Shown one piece after another: positions 28,159 to 37,361 of a DNA stretch of 64,000 nucleotides (position 1 is its first letter; every line of letters starts with the position of its first letter). The notes under the pieces were generated by a model. It searched no databases, was not told the DNA's origin, and saw nothing but the letters and a program-made list of their open reading frames with translations. The translations under genes were made by a program, and so were the position numbers. Origin of the DNA: Apibacter mensalis (GTDB lineage Bacteria > Bacteroidota > Bacteroidia > Flavobacteriales > Weeksellaceae); NCBI RefSeq assembly GCF_001418685.1, contig NZ_LIVM01000002.1, forward strand, positions 222,282-286,281, written 5' to 3'.

Positions 28159-28881
28159 ATGGATTGGTTTGCAGAATGGTTTAATACTCCTTATTATCAT
28201 ATTTTATATAAAAACCGTGATGATAAGGAAGCTCAAGAATTTATTACTAATTTATTAAAATACCTTAATTTACCTGCTGAAAGTAAAATTTTGGATTTAG
28301 CTTGTGGCAAAGGCAGGCATAGTATTTTTTTTAATAAATTGGGATATGATGTCACAGGCGTTGATTTAGCTTCCAAAAGCATCAAATATGCCAAGGAGTA
28401 TGAAAATGAACATCTTAAATTTTTTGTAGGGGATATGAGAAAGCCCAATTTTCCTAATCATTTTAACGCAATTTTTAATCTATTTACCAGCTTTGGTTAT
28501 TTTAGTGATGATATAGACAATTTAAAAGTTTATCAATCTATTTTTGAGCAATTATTATATAAAGGGATTTTTGTGATGGATTTCATGAATGTTTCATTAG
28601 CAATGGATAAACTGATTACACAAGAGGATAAAGAAGTTGATGGAATTTTATTTCATTTACAAAGGAAAATTGAAAATGGCTTTATAATTAAAGATATTAA
28701 ATTCCAAGATCAAGGCGAAAACTTTCATTTTCAAGAAAGAGTAAGGACTTTTAATTTAGATTATTTTGAAAATCTTGGTAAAAAGGTAGGATTTTCTTTA
28801 AATAACGTTTTTGGTGATTACCAGCTACATCCATTTAATGAAAAACATTCTCCCCGACTAATTTTAATTTTTGAAAAATAA
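28159..28881 (+). CDS. Class I SAM-dependent methyltransferase
   Basis: A 240-residue methyltransferase. Motif I is ILDLACGKGRHSIFF (about residues 40-54), followed by YDVTGVDLASKSIKYAKE (motif post-I) and FFVGDMRKPNF (motif II, acidic residue binding adenine). The C-terminal half carries an inserted beta-sheet (QERVRTFNLDYFENLGKKVG) common to the small-molecule methyltransferases of the Methyltransf_25/11 type. The substrate is unknown. The stop codon is immediately followed by the ATG of the ZIP transporter gene, so the two form an operon. A TAAATTTG sequence sits only five bases before the ATG and might produce a leaderless transcript. Confidence 0.88.
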   Translation: MDWFAEWFNTPYYHILYKNRDDKEAQEFITNLLKYLNLPAESKILDLACGKGRHSIFFNKLGYDVTGVDLASKSIKYAKEYENEHLKFFVGDMRKPNFPNHFNAIFNLFTSFGYFSDDIDNLKVYQSIFEQLLYKGIFVMDFMNVSLAMDKLITQEDKEVDGILFHLQRKIENGFIIKDIKFQDQGENFHFQERVRTFNLDYFENLGKKVGFSLNNVFGDYQLHPFNEKHSPRLILIFEK

Positions 28882-29598
28882 ATGGACTATGTCGTATTGA
28901 TTTCTGCTGTTATTATTGGAGCGGGAACAGCTTATTTTTTCCAGAATAATTCAAAATTCAGCAAACAACTTTTAATGTTTAGTGCCGGTCTCCTTTTGGC
29001 GATAACTGTGTTGGATATGTTCCCTTCCCTCTATATTGACGGCGGATTTAATGCCGGTATATGGATTATTATCGGTGTGGGAATACAATTAATTTTAGAA
29101 GGCTTATCTAAAGGGATTGAGCACGGTCATTTACACAGCTCTGATCATCATACCGACAGCGTTATTCCGGTAAGTATTATGCTGGGATTGTTTATTCATT
29201 CCTTTTTAGAAGGAACCCCACTTGAGGTTCATCATTTACATAACCATGATGTCCATGATCATCATCTTCATTCTTCAAACATCTTATGGGCATTGAGCAT
29301 TCATAAAGTATCAGAGACCATAGTCTTATCAACATTTTTATTTTCTTTACATATTAAAAGAATATATGCCTTTTCCATTCTTATTTTATTTGCCGTTTCA
29401 GCTCCCGTAGGCGCCTTCTTGGGTTCATTTTTAGAGCCTGATATATACCCTAAATTATTAGGGATTGTTGCCGGTATCTTTTTACATATTTCTTCTGTTA
29501 TTATATTCGAAAGTAATGAAAAACACTCTTTGAACTGGCAAAAACTACTTTTAGTTTTTAGTGGAATGTTTATAGGATTTTTAATTTCAATAATTTAA
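28882..29598 (+). CDS. ZIP family divalent metal transporter
   Basis: A 238-residue inner-membrane protein with about eight hydrophobic helices. The two metal-site helices are visible: IHSFLEGTPLEVHH, corresponding to the ZIP HxxxEG motif of TM4, and SIHKVSETIVLST in TM5. Between them and earlier lie His-rich stretches (GIEHGHLHSSDHH and HHLHNHDVHDHHLHSS), the variable cytoplasmic loop that senses or buffers metal. ZIP proteins move Zn, Fe or Mn into the cytosol. It follows the methyltransferase without a gap and ends at a strong terminator. Confidence 0.9.
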   Translation: MDYVVLISAVIIGAGTAYFFQNNSKFSKQLLMFSAGLLLAITVLDMFPSLYIDGGFNAGIWIIIGVGIQLILEGLSKGIEHGHLHSSDHHTDSVIPVSIMLGLFIHSFLEGTPLEVHHLHNHDVHDHHLHSSNILWALSIHKVSETIVLSTFLFSLHIKRIYAFSILILFAVSAPVGAFLGSFLEPDIYPKLLGIVAGIFLHISSVIIFESNEKHSLNWQKLLLVFSGMFIGFLISII

Positions 29599-29613
29599 AT
29601 ATTGTTTCCATAT

Positions 29614-29645
29614 AAAAAATTCTCCTAAAAATTAGGAGAATTTTT
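29614..29645. terminator. Bidirectional intrinsic terminator
   Basis: ATTCTCCTAA (29619-29628) pairs with TTAGGAGAAT (29632-29641), flanked by an A run and a T run. It lies between the ZIP gene and the convergent sugar permease gene. Confidence 0.85.
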
Positions 29646-29664
29646 ATTTATTAACAAAATAAGA

Positions 29665-30942
29665 TTAATTAATCGGTATATCTTTATTTATATTTTTACT
29701 TCCGATTAATGCATAATAAAGGATATAACCAAATTCTATTATGATCAGCCAATAACTGGATAAAAAACCAAATAAATCAGCAAAATAATTTTGTATAAGA
29801 GGCAGTATACCTCCTCCACATACCATCATCATAAAAATACCGGATGCTGCTGACGTATATTTACCTAACCCTTCTACAGCTAAATTAAAGATACCTCCCC
29901 ACATTACAGAAGTACACAACCCACACAATATAAAAAATACTATGGTAGTAGGTAATTCTGCAAAGCCTAAAGATATATCTGATTTAAATACCGGCATACT
30001 TACAGTTGAAGATATAGGACTAAGGATAGCTAATAATATAAATAGTAATCCTAAAAGAGAGGTAAAAGCCAACATAGCCTTGCTGGAGATACGCGCTCCT
30101 AAAGACGCTCCTACCAATCGTCCAATCAGCATCAAAAACCAATAAGTGCCGACCACAGTCCCTGCAACAGTAGTATCAATTCCTAAACCTCCTTTGTCTG
30201 GAGCAGAAGTCATAAACAAATTTGCTGTATTTGGAATCCCTACTTCAATACCAACATAAATAAATATAGATACAACTCCTAAACAAAAATGTCTAAAAGA
30301 AAATGCGCTATATTTTCCTTCTATTTTCTCTTTTTTATCTAAAAAAGGCTCCGGTATATTTACCAACAATAGCACAATAAATGCTAAAACAAAAATCCCC
30401 ATGGCTAAGAAAAGAGCCGGATTTGCTTCTTTTATGGTAGCTCTTGAAGCATTTCCAATTAAGTAGCCCACCAATACCGGTACAATGGTCGCACCCATGG
30501 AATTAATAGAGCCCCCCAGTTGTAACAAAATATTTCCTTTTTTACCTCCACCACCTAAAGTATTTAACATAGGATTTACAACGGTATTTAACATACACAT
30601 GGAAAAACCAGAAACAAATGCTCCTATCAAATAGGTAACAAAACTTTCCATTCCTCCGGATAGATATTGAATTCCAACGCCAAACAAACCAACAATAATG
30701 GCCAGTAAAGCTGTTTTTTTATATCCTATCTTTTGTAAAAGAATACCTGCCGGAATCCCCATAAATGCATAGGCGATAAAGTTAGCAGCATTACCTAGCT
30801 GAGACATAAAGTTTGAAGCCCCAAATTGATTTTTGACAATTATTCCCATAGGATTCTGCAAGCCCGTTACAAATGAAATCATAAAAAACAGGGCAAACAT
30901 CATTGTTATAGGTAATGCATAATTTTTTTCTTTATTAGTCAT
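29665..30942 (-). CDS. FucP-type MFS sugar transporter
   Basis: A 425-residue major facilitator permease with 12 predicted helices. The N-terminal pattern FMISFVTGLQNPMGIIVKNQ, then FIAYAFMGIPAGILLQKIGYKKT, and the helix-4 region FSMCMLNTVVNPMLNTLGGGGKKGN are typical of the FucP/NagP/GluP group, which imports fucose, N-acetylglucosamine, glucose or related sugars with protons. It lies 29 bp downstream of a TonB receptor and in the same orientation as a GH3 glycosidase, and a GlcNAc-kinase-type gene diverges nearby, so an amino sugar or hexose is a reasonable substrate, by inference. Confidence 0.88.
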   Translation of the reverse strand: MTNKEKNYALPITMMFALFFMISFVTGLQNPMGIIVKNQFGASNFMSQLGNAANFIAYAFMGIPAGILLQKIGYKKTALLAIIVGLFGVGIQYLSGGMESFVTYLIGAFVSGFSMCMLNTVVNPMLNTLGGGGKKGNILLQLGGSINSMGATIVPVLVGYLIGNASRATIKEANPALFLAMGIFVLAFIVLLLVNIPEPFLDKKEKIEGKYSAFSFRHFCLGVVSIFIYVGIEVGIPNTANLFMTSAPDKGGLGIDTTVAGTVVGTYWFLMLIGRLVGASLGARISSKAMLAFTSLLGLLFILLAILSPISSTVSMPVFKSDISLGFAELPTTIVFFILCGLCTSVMWGGIFNLAVEGLGKYTSAASGIFMMMVCGGGILPLIQNYFADLFGFLSSYWLIIIEFGYILYYALIGSKNINKDIPIN

Positions 30943-30971
30943 ATTTAGTATTATTTTAATTATTAATTATG

Positions 30972-33227
30972 TTAAAAGGAATATTTAAGACCGAATTCTA
31001 CCGTAAAAGGACGTATGTATGTTCCTGAAAGAATAGTTCCTTCCTTCTTTTTTGCTTCTTCTGAGGTTAAGATTAAATCAGAATCTCCCATATCACCCTT
31101 AGCTCCTCTTTGATTAAATAAATTTATAAAGGTGGAAGAAAAGCTTAAATTTTTATTGATCGAATATTGTAATCCGGCAAATGTTTCCCATCGACTAGCA
31201 AAGTATATGGTGTTGGGTCTATTTGCGTATTGTTTACTAAAATATCTTGCACTTGCCCAAACTCTTAAATCTTTCCAAACATAACTGGGATCAATTTCTA
31301 TTAAAACTTTTGAAATACCGGTAACATACTTATCTGTAAAATCATATTGGGATGTTGATCCGTCTTTAAATTTAACTTCTCCTACAAAATTTTTATATTT
31401 TGGACTTTGTAAAGTTAATAAAAAATGTAACTCAAAATTTTTTATAGGTTTGGATATTATATCTGTAGTCCAACCTATAGTTTCTATGTCATACTTAGTA
31501 GTCTCTCTTTTAACCTCTCCCGGATTGTTAGGATTGGAAAAATTAACGGTAGAACGGTATTCATCACGAGTTATGTAAGTTGCTTTGGAAACTATACTTG
31601 CTATAGGGTGATTATAATATACTCCAAAACCGGCAGAAGGTATTTTAGATTTTTTTATCTTGGGATCAACTCCTATATTATAGTTTTCCAAATGGCCTGC
31701 TTGTTCATTATAATTTGCTTCTCCAAGTAAACCAAATTTTTTTGTCATTTTATATACTGTACTCAACATATAGGATTGATTAACCCAATCTTTATTGATA
31801 TCGGTTTTAGGACCTGATAAGGTTAGTAAGCCCAAATTTCTGTCTTGATAATCTCCTCGCAGAGATTGATATTCGATACGCCCTCCCAGATTTAATTCTA
31901 ATTTGTCTATCAATGACCATTTATCTAAAATATACAATGCTAATTTGTTCTCGTTTCCATTATGATATTCTAACCCTTGATTTAAATTAAAATCCCCATT
32001 AGCATTTGCAGTACTTCCTACCTGAATTAATTTTCTTGGATTAGGAGCTACTTCTTGAAAGTACATAGCAGATTCTGTAGTATATTTCTCCACTTTATAA
32101 TGCCATTCGTTTAACCCGACTTTTAAATCGTGATTCCCTATTTTTTTACCTAATTCTACAGTACCGGTTATAGATTTAACGGGTGTTCTCCTGGTTGCTA
32201 ATATTAATATTCCTTGTGCATTATTTCCCATATAAGCTTCTCCTGTATCAGCATATACGTATTCTCCCGATTTGGCTGCTGATACTCCTGCCATAACAGG
32301 TATGTAAATACCAACTTTTGATGAGTGATAACGAACTATATAATTTAGATGAAAATCATTATCAAATTTGTTAGTCCCTAATAAATCAACTGTATGAGAT
32401 TCTGTCCCAAAATCATCTAATATATCTTTTTCAACCAAATTTCCTGTATAGGCATCCATTAATGTTATTTTTCCCGATCTTTCATGATAAGATTTTCGTC
32501 CGATTTTAAATCCCGGTATTTCACTAACATCTCCATCCTTACCATAAATAAAGGGACTATAGTTGTAGTTTAAATTTTTAACATTAACATATTTGTATAA
32601 TACTGAAACAGAACCTTCTCCTCCTGTATATTTATAATCTTGAGTTAAGGCTATCTTATACATTTGGGTTTTATCAGCATAATATTTATCAATGATTGAT
32701 GGTTTGAATGTTCCGGGATCAAAGCTTAGATAAGCACCGACTGAATATTTTAGTCCCTTATTACTAATAGGCCCACTTACATTGGCACTTCCTCTCATTA
32801 ATCCAAAATGATTAGACTCTAAATTTACATTACCCAGGAGCTTATCCGCACCTAGATTATCAAAAGTATTTAAAGAAAAACCCACATCTCCAATATTGAT
32901 AAAGGTTTGCCCTAAATCAAATAAACCTGTACGATTGATCGTAACGTCAGATCTCCATGCTTTTGTGGGTAATTCAGGCCAATAATGAAATACTACCGGC
33001 AAACCATTCTCTAGAATGGTGGTACCTCCTACAGAAGCAGGCAGACCTATATTAACATCTCTTGGACCGGTACTATTCGCTGCATTCAACATGACATTCC
33101 TATCATTTTTTTGATCTATGTCTACTTCTATTGTATCTTTTTTCGTTTGATTTTGACTATATATTTCATTGGTACTTAACAATAATAGTAGTACTGACCA
33201 TAAACATATACTATTTTTATTTCTCAT
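30972..33227 (-). CDS. TonB-dependent outer membrane receptor (paralogue 1)
   Basis: A 751-residue receptor with signal peptide (to about residue 24). It lacks the N-terminal carboxypeptidase-like domain of SusC types. Instead, a mature N-terminus with RNVMLNAANSTGPRDVNIGL leads into ASVGGTTILENGLPVV and AWRSDVTINR within the plug, then a long barrel ending in FTVEFGLKYSF. A second receptor with the same unusual plug start lies 1.8 kb upstream in the same orientation. No SusD partner is present. It precedes the sugar permease by 29 bp. The ligand is unknown; association with a glycosidase and permease suggests a saccharide or glycoside. Confidence 0.9.
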   Translation of the reverse strand: MRNKNSICLWSVLLLLLSTNEIYSQNQTKKDTIEVDIDQKNDRNVMLNAANSTGPRDVNIGLPASVGGTTILENGLPVVFHYWPELPTKAWRSDVTINRTGLFDLGQTFINIGDVGFSLNTFDNLGADKLLGNVNLESNHFGLMRGSANVSGPISNKGLKYSVGAYLSFDPGTFKPSIIDKYYADKTQMYKIALTQDYKYTGGEGSVSVLYKYVNVKNLNYNYSPFIYGKDGDVSEIPGFKIGRKSYHERSGKITLMDAYTGNLVEKDILDDFGTESHTVDLLGTNKFDNDFHLNYIVRYHSSKVGIYIPVMAGVSAAKSGEYVYADTGEAYMGNNAQGILILATRRTPVKSITGTVELGKKIGNHDLKVGLNEWHYKVEKYTTESAMYFQEVAPNPRKLIQVGSTANANGDFNLNQGLEYHNGNENKLALYILDKWSLIDKLELNLGGRIEYQSLRGDYQDRNLGLLTLSGPKTDINKDWVNQSYMLSTVYKMTKKFGLLGEANYNEQAGHLENYNIGVDPKIKKSKIPSAGFGVYYNHPIASIVSKATYITRDEYRSTVNFSNPNNPGEVKRETTKYDIETIGWTTDIISKPIKNFELHFLLTLQSPKYKNFVGEVKFKDGSTSQYDFTDKYVTGISKVLIEIDPSYVWKDLRVWASARYFSKQYANRPNTIYFASRWETFAGLQYSINKNLSFSSTFINLFNQRGAKGDMGDSDLILTSEEAKKKEGTILSGTYIRPFTVEFGLKYSF

Positions 33228-33499
33228 CTTTTATAAATTTTATTTCAGTGGTTCAGTGGTTATATTTTCTACTTATTTATGAATTATAGAGTTTAATGTT
33301 TATTGAAATAGATGAATAATTACAGTATCAAGCAAGCACTAAAATTTTATAAACTGATTCAATTATATTTTTATATGAAAATTATGTTTTACAGGTAAAT
33401 TAAAATATTTATACTACTATATGCTTGCATATAAAAACATCTTATTCAATTATTAACAAAACAGTATAATTTGGTTATCCCTTAATCATCAATTAATTT

Positions 33500-34315
33500 T
33501 TATTTACCTAATACCTGTTTACCTTTTTCAACATAACTCATATCTCCAAAGGATTCTATCGTAAACTTACCGTCCTTATATATTACTTTAGATACAGCTG
33601 CATTACCCATGTGCGTTCCGGATATTTTTTTACCGCCACTGTCTAAATCAGAAAGAAAAACGCTTATAGCCATTCCATGAGCCACTACCAGTATGTTTCC
33701 ACCTCCCGTTAAATATTCCTTTTCAGCTATTTCACGAATGGCTTTTTGACCTCTTGCTTTAACATCTTCATAATTTTCTCCAATTCCTAATGTTTCCAAT
33801 GTTTTAAAAGTATTCATTGCTCTTTTCAATATTTCAGGATTTTTTGACATATCGGCAAAAAGTTCTTTTGATGATTTATAGTGTAAATATAAAGCTGCAT
33901 CTCCCCACATTTTTGAATTTAAGTCTCCTTCATAACTTCCAAAATTAGTTTCTCTTAATTGGGGTACTTCGGTTATCCCTAAGTTTTGCTGCCCTTTAGT
34001 ATCTAATACTATACGAGCTGTTTGTCTGGCTCGTCCTAGATCACTTGAATAAGCAGCTTTAAAGTTTACATCTTTTATTCCTAACCCTAGAAATTTAGCT
34101 ACTTCCACTCCTTCCGGGGTTAAAGGGGTGTCTGCCCAACCTTGTACTCTATCCATGGTATTGAGTATGGTCTTCCCATGCCGGGTAACATATAGAACTA
34201 CCGTATTATTTTGTTTTGATGTTTTTTTATTTTGCCCAGAAACTTGTGGGCTAATTGATAGGGTCAATAGCATCAGAGCTATTAATTTAAATTTTTGTAG
34301 TACAGATTTTTTCAT
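33500..34315 (-). CDS. Exported histidine phosphatase (phosphoglycerate mutase-like fold)
   Basis: A 271-residue protein with a signal peptide ending near VSGQ (residue 28). The catalytic motif is VTRHGKTILN (phospho-accepting His in RHG), followed by SSDLGRARQTARIVL (second Arg), Glu in RETNFGSYEG and the second His in VVAHGMAISVF. Branch-1 histidine phosphatases hydrolyse phosphate esters, and a periplasmic member between two TonB receptors would plausibly dephosphorylate an imported sugar phosphate or phosphorylated ligand. That role is inference. The protein is longer than PhoE/CobC types, with an extra helical segment about residues 120-175. Confidence 0.88.
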   Translation of the reverse strand: MKKSVLQKFKLIALMLLTLSISPQVSGQNKKTSKQNNTVVLYVTRHGKTILNTMDRVQGWADTPLTPEGVEVAKFLGLGIKDVNFKAAYSSDLGRARQTARIVLDTKGQQNLGITEVPQLRETNFGSYEGDLNSKMWGDAALYLHYKSSKELFADMSKNPEILKRAMNTFKTLETLGIGENYEDVKARGQKAIREIAEKEYLTGGGNILVVAHGMAISVFLSDLDSGGKKISGTHMGNAAVSKVIYKDGKFTIESFGDMSYVEKGKQVLGK

Positions 34316-34485
34316 TTATTTACATTTTATTTTTTTATTTAATTAATTTTCTTTCTGTTTTTCCGTACAAAGTCTCTAAACTTGTTATCTTTATATATCC
34401 TTTTATTCAATACAGAAGTTGAATTAAAATCTTACATAAATAAACATTTATCATGAAACGAATTTGATTTTTTTTGTTGCTAAAA

Positions 34486-34869
34486 TTAGGTCTGCTTTAC
34501 ACCCTCTTTTTTGAGTTGAAAAAGGGTAAAAAAACTTTCTATTAAATGAAATCCTTCAATTTCTACTTCTATAAAATCACGAATATCATAATCTAATACC
34601 CGATATAGATTCACTATCGGGTATTTTGAATTTATAGTTTCCGGAAAAGTTACAAATCCATCATTTGATAGCTCTCTAACAATGACATAATAAGAATTCC
34701 CATAATTTTCGATTAACTTCCTTAAATTTTTCAAATTCGCTCCTTTTGGAATAAATTCATAAATCCCGGCTATAAATCCTTTACTTTCCTGTAAATGCGA
34801 AATATCCGAATCTTGTTTTCCAATCCATTCTGCAACTTTGGATATATATTTTGTTAAATTCTGTATCAT
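34486..34869 (-). CDS. Hypothetical protein, no family recognised
   Basis: A 127-residue protein without signal peptide or membrane segment. The composition is ordinary for a soluble cytoplasmic protein and is consistent with coding. The middle part (YYVIVRELSNDGFVTFPETI) and FIEVEIEGFHLIESFFTLFQ look like alternating strands and an amphipathic helix. It lies between a TonB receptor gene and the histidine phosphatase gene in the same orientation, with gaps of 134 and 170 bp, so membership in one operon is possible but not shown. No function is proposed. Confidence 0.6.
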   Translation of the reverse strand: MIQNLTKYISKVAEWIGKQDSDISHLQESKGFIAGIYEFIPKGANLKNLRKLIENYGNSYYVIVRELSNDGFVTFPETINSKYPIVNLYRVLDYDIRDFIEVEIEGFHLIESFFTLFQLKKEGVKQT

Positions 34870-35003
34870 TCTCTAATAAACATTATAGTTAATCAGATTC
34901 CTGAATTTATTTTCGATATAGCCTTATGCTTGGACATAGCTTAAAAGAATTAGAGAAATTGTAAAAAAAACCACTAATATTTGCAATAAATTCAATATGT
35001 ATT

Positions 35004-37265
35004 TTAGAATTTAAATTTAGTTTTAAATTCTAGGGTGAATGGCCGGATGTAGGTACCTGCCACTGGTTTATTATAATAAGGGGCAGGATCTACAGCAGTA
35101 TTGGTTCCGGATATAGAGCCCTGTGCTCCACTTTGATTTAATAAATTAACTGCACTAACCCCAAAGCTCAGATTACTGTTATATTTATAATCTATACCCG
35201 CAAATGTTTCCCATCGTCCTGCAAAAAATAAAGAATTGGTATAATTTGCATATTCTTTACTAAAATAACGCGCACTACCCCAAAACTTAATTTTCTTCCA
35301 ACTATAGCTTGGATCTAGTTCTATAATGGTTTTAGATACACTTCTGGCTATATTTCCATCATAATCATATTTAATGTCATACGCTTCAAATTTGTAATTT
35401 TTGTATTCAGGGTTTTGAAGGGTGAATAATATATGTAATTGAAAATTTTTTAACGGTGTAACCAATGCATCTGTAGTCCATCCTATGGTTTTTACATCAT
35501 AACTTATAGTTTTTTTCATGTAATCGGTTGGATCTTTAGGATTGGTAAAAGTGGAATTATTCATAAAATTACTTCTCTGGATGTAGGTAACTTTGGATAC
35601 TACTCTTACTAAGGAATGATTAAAATATGCCCCGAAAGAAGCTCCGGGTATTTTAGATTTTTTTATTCCCGGATCGTCGGAACCTGCATAATTACTTAAT
35701 TTGCCACCTAATTCAGAATAGGTTGCTTCTCCTTGAAGTCCAAATGAAGGAATAATTTTCCATAGAGCATTAACTGTAAAAGTTTTATTTATCCAATCCT
35801 TTTTAACTTTTGTTTTATTTCCGGATACCCAATTAGTACCTGATAATTTTCTATCTTCTCCTTTATACCATTTCCCATTAATGTTTTGCCATTCCAATCT
35901 CACGCCTCCTCCTACTTCAATTTTATCGGATGGAGTCCATTTTTCGGTTCCATAAATCGCCATTTTATTTTCTCCTCCGGTATAGTATTGCATAACCCCG
36001 TTATGATTATACCCTCCAAATTGGTCAGAACCTTTTCTTGGGGACCAAATGCCGGTAAGAGGGTCGTAATTTTCCTGTATTAAAAGAGATGGATTTGGTA
36101 CTACTTCATGATAATATGAATAAGATGCAGTATTATAGTTTTTAACATGATAATACCATTCATTAAATCCAATGTTCCAATTATGCTTAGTATATTTTTT
36201 GCTTAATTCTACACGGCTCATATAAGTATTGAAGGGAACTCGTGGAGTAAAAAGCATCAAAACTGATTGTACTTTTCCATTGTAAATATTATCGGAATCT
36301 GCATAACGGAAACGGGTCTTACCTTCTACAGGATTACCTATTGAAGAATAATATGGATTAAAATATCCTGATTCTGCATACTGATACCTTAAAATATAAT
36401 TCAGCTTCATTCCATTGTTAAAATTATTTTTACCTATAATATCAAAGATATGGTTCTCTGCTCCACTGCCTTTCACTATATCTTTGGTAGTATATTCACC
36501 AGTAAGGGGGTTTATATAATGCACCAATCCGGATTTTTCCAAATAGGAATCTCTGCCCAATTTAAAACCTTCCACAGCATCTACTTTTCCATTAGAACGA
36601 TAGTAATACGGATTTTGTTTAGTTGAAATAGATTGAGAACTTACAAATTTGTATTGTACTCCAATTTCTCCTTTTCCGTCATAATATTTTTTATTTACAA
36701 ATACTTTATAAATTTGGGTCTTATCTAAAAATTGTGAAAAGGCTGACGTAAATGTTCCTGGATCCATATTAGCATAAGCGCTAACCGAATAATAAAATCC
36801 ATTTTTCATGGGTCCGCTTACATTGAAGCTTCCCCTTAATAATCCGTATGAATTGGTAACAAATTCACCTTTACCTTGTAGTTTATCTGTACCTTTATTA
36901 GTATACGTATTTACTGATACACCTACATCCCCGACACTTAAGGCGGTTTTTGCAACATCTTGAACCTCCAGTCTCTCAAAACTAGAATCCGACCGCCACG
37001 CTCTTACCGGCATCTGTACAACATAATCCATTACAACCGGTAATCCGTTTTCTAAAATGGTGGTTCCTCCCACACTGGCCGGTAATCCAATATTTACGTT
37101 TCTTGGTCCATTATCGGCTGATGCGTTCAGCATCACAGATGTGTTCTGATCTTTTTTTAAATCTGTTTTAACTCGTAAACTATCAGATTTATTCTCTTGT
37201 GCATGTATCAAATTCATAATAGAAACAATAGCAAAAGCACTAAGAGACTTCACTGCTCTTCCCAT
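35004..37265 (-). CDS. TonB-dependent outer membrane receptor (paralogue 2)
   Basis: A 753-residue receptor closely related to the one at 30972-33227. The signal peptide runs to about residue 22 (IHAQ). The mature protein shows SVMLNASADNGPRNVNIGL, ASVGGTTILENGLPVV and VRAWRSDSS, then a barrel with many segments collinear with its paralogue (WTTDALVTPLKNFQLHILFT, WETFAGIDYKYN, YIRPFTLEFKTKFKF). The plug is followed by MDPGTFTSAF, where paralogue 1 has FDPGTFKPS. It lies 96 bp after the GH3 gene. The two receptors differ in loops, suggesting different but related ligands. Confidence 0.9.
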   Translation of the reverse strand: MGRAVKSLSAFAIVSIMNLIHAQENKSDSLRVKTDLKKDQNTSVMLNASADNGPRNVNIGLPASVGGTTILENGLPVVMDYVVQMPVRAWRSDSSFERLEVQDVAKTALSVGDVGVSVNTYTNKGTDKLQGKGEFVTNSYGLLRGSFNVSGPMKNGFYYSVSAYANMDPGTFTSAFSQFLDKTQIYKVFVNKKYYDGKGEIGVQYKFVSSQSISTKQNPYYYRSNGKVDAVEGFKLGRDSYLEKSGLVHYINPLTGEYTTKDIVKGSGAENHIFDIIGKNNFNNGMKLNYILRYQYAESGYFNPYYSSIGNPVEGKTRFRYADSDNIYNGKVQSVLMLFTPRVPFNTYMSRVELSKKYTKHNWNIGFNEWYYHVKNYNTASYSYYHEVVPNPSLLIQENYDPLTGIWSPRKGSDQFGGYNHNGVMQYYTGGENKMAIYGTEKWTPSDKIEVGGGVRLEWQNINGKWYKGEDRKLSGTNWVSGNKTKVKKDWINKTFTVNALWKIIPSFGLQGEATYSELGGKLSNYAGSDDPGIKKSKIPGASFGAYFNHSLVRVVSKVTYIQRSNFMNNSTFTNPKDPTDYMKKTISYDVKTIGWTTDALVTPLKNFQLHILFTLQNPEYKNYKFEAYDIKYDYDGNIARSVSKTIIELDPSYSWKKIKFWGSARYFSKEYANYTNSLFFAGRWETFAGIDYKYNSNLSFGVSAVNLLNQSGAQGSISGTNTAVDPAPYYNKPVAGTYIRPFTLEFKTKFKF

Positions 37266-37361
37266 ACTTAATATATTTTTTGTGGTTTTAGTTAGATTAT
37301 AATTTTACATCATCATAATTTTGTTTTAATACTTTTAGCAAAGCTGTATCTAGTAGTATAT

